The notes under the pieces: generated by a model | The model's database searches: none | Told to the model about the DNA's origin: nothing | What the model saw: only the letters and a program-made list of their open reading frames with translations | In this document: positions 5,328 to 5,330 of the stretch, piece by piece | Layout: every line of letters begins with the position of its first letter | How positions within the stretch are numbered: position 1 is the first letter of the stretch | Source of the DNA: Fervidobacterium sp. | GTDB lineage: Bacteria > Thermotogota > Thermotogae > Thermotogales > Fervidobacteriaceae | Length of the DNA: 5,330 nt | Assembly (NCBI GenBank): GCA_003526765.1 | Contig: DPXZ01000063.1 | Span: forward strand, 1-5,330 | Reading direction: 5' to 3' | Program-made: the position numbers and the translations under genes

Positions 5328-5330
5328 TTT

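Noticed and set aside
5325..5330. GTG at 5325 as the start of the next gene
   Set aside because: It overlaps the GGGGGTG ribosome binding site and would have no site of its own; a start beyond the window is more likely.

Overview
The window looks like chromosomal DNA of a moderately AT-rich thermophile, most likely a member of the Thermotogota close to Fervidobacterium or Thermosipho. This is an inference from style: frequent ATA and AGA/AGG codons, strong GGAGGTG-type ribosome binding sites, extended -10 promoters (TGnTATAAT) and a large multi-domain surface lipoprotein. No rRNA or other phylogenetic marker is present, so the genus is not established.

Layout. Positions 1-1182 (minus strand) hold the first 394 codons of a Wza/Poly_export-type polysaccharide export protein with repeated SLBB (beta-grasp) domains; its 3' end lies outside the window. 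Positions 1183-1422 are a divergent intergenic region with one promoter for each direction. Positions 1423-2721 (+) encode a complete UDP-N-acetylglucosamine 6-dehydrogenase of the WbpA type, followed by a strong intrinsic terminator. Positions 2811-2933 carry a new promoter and an untranslated leader of about 90 nt with nested palindromes. Positions 2934-5117 (+) encode a 727-residue lipoprotein that is almost entirely seven tandem fibronectin type III-like domains, followed by another intrinsic terminator. The last 65 bases hold an extended -10 promoter, a leader and a ribosome binding site for a gene starting just past the right edge.

The genes share a cell-surface theme. The dehydrogenase makes a uronic acid sugar nucleotide for polysaccharide, the SLBB protein probably helps export a polysaccharide, and the FnIII lipoprotein is probably an outer-surface adhesin or scaffold. 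Each is its own transcription unit; co-function of the first two is inferred from their divergent arrangement.

I found no CRISPR array, mobile element, tRNA, rRNA or defence system. I also see no clearly new biological system. The least ordinary signals are the dyad on the dehydrogenase transcription start, the nested palindromes in the lipoprotein leader, and the repeat architecture of the lipoprotein.
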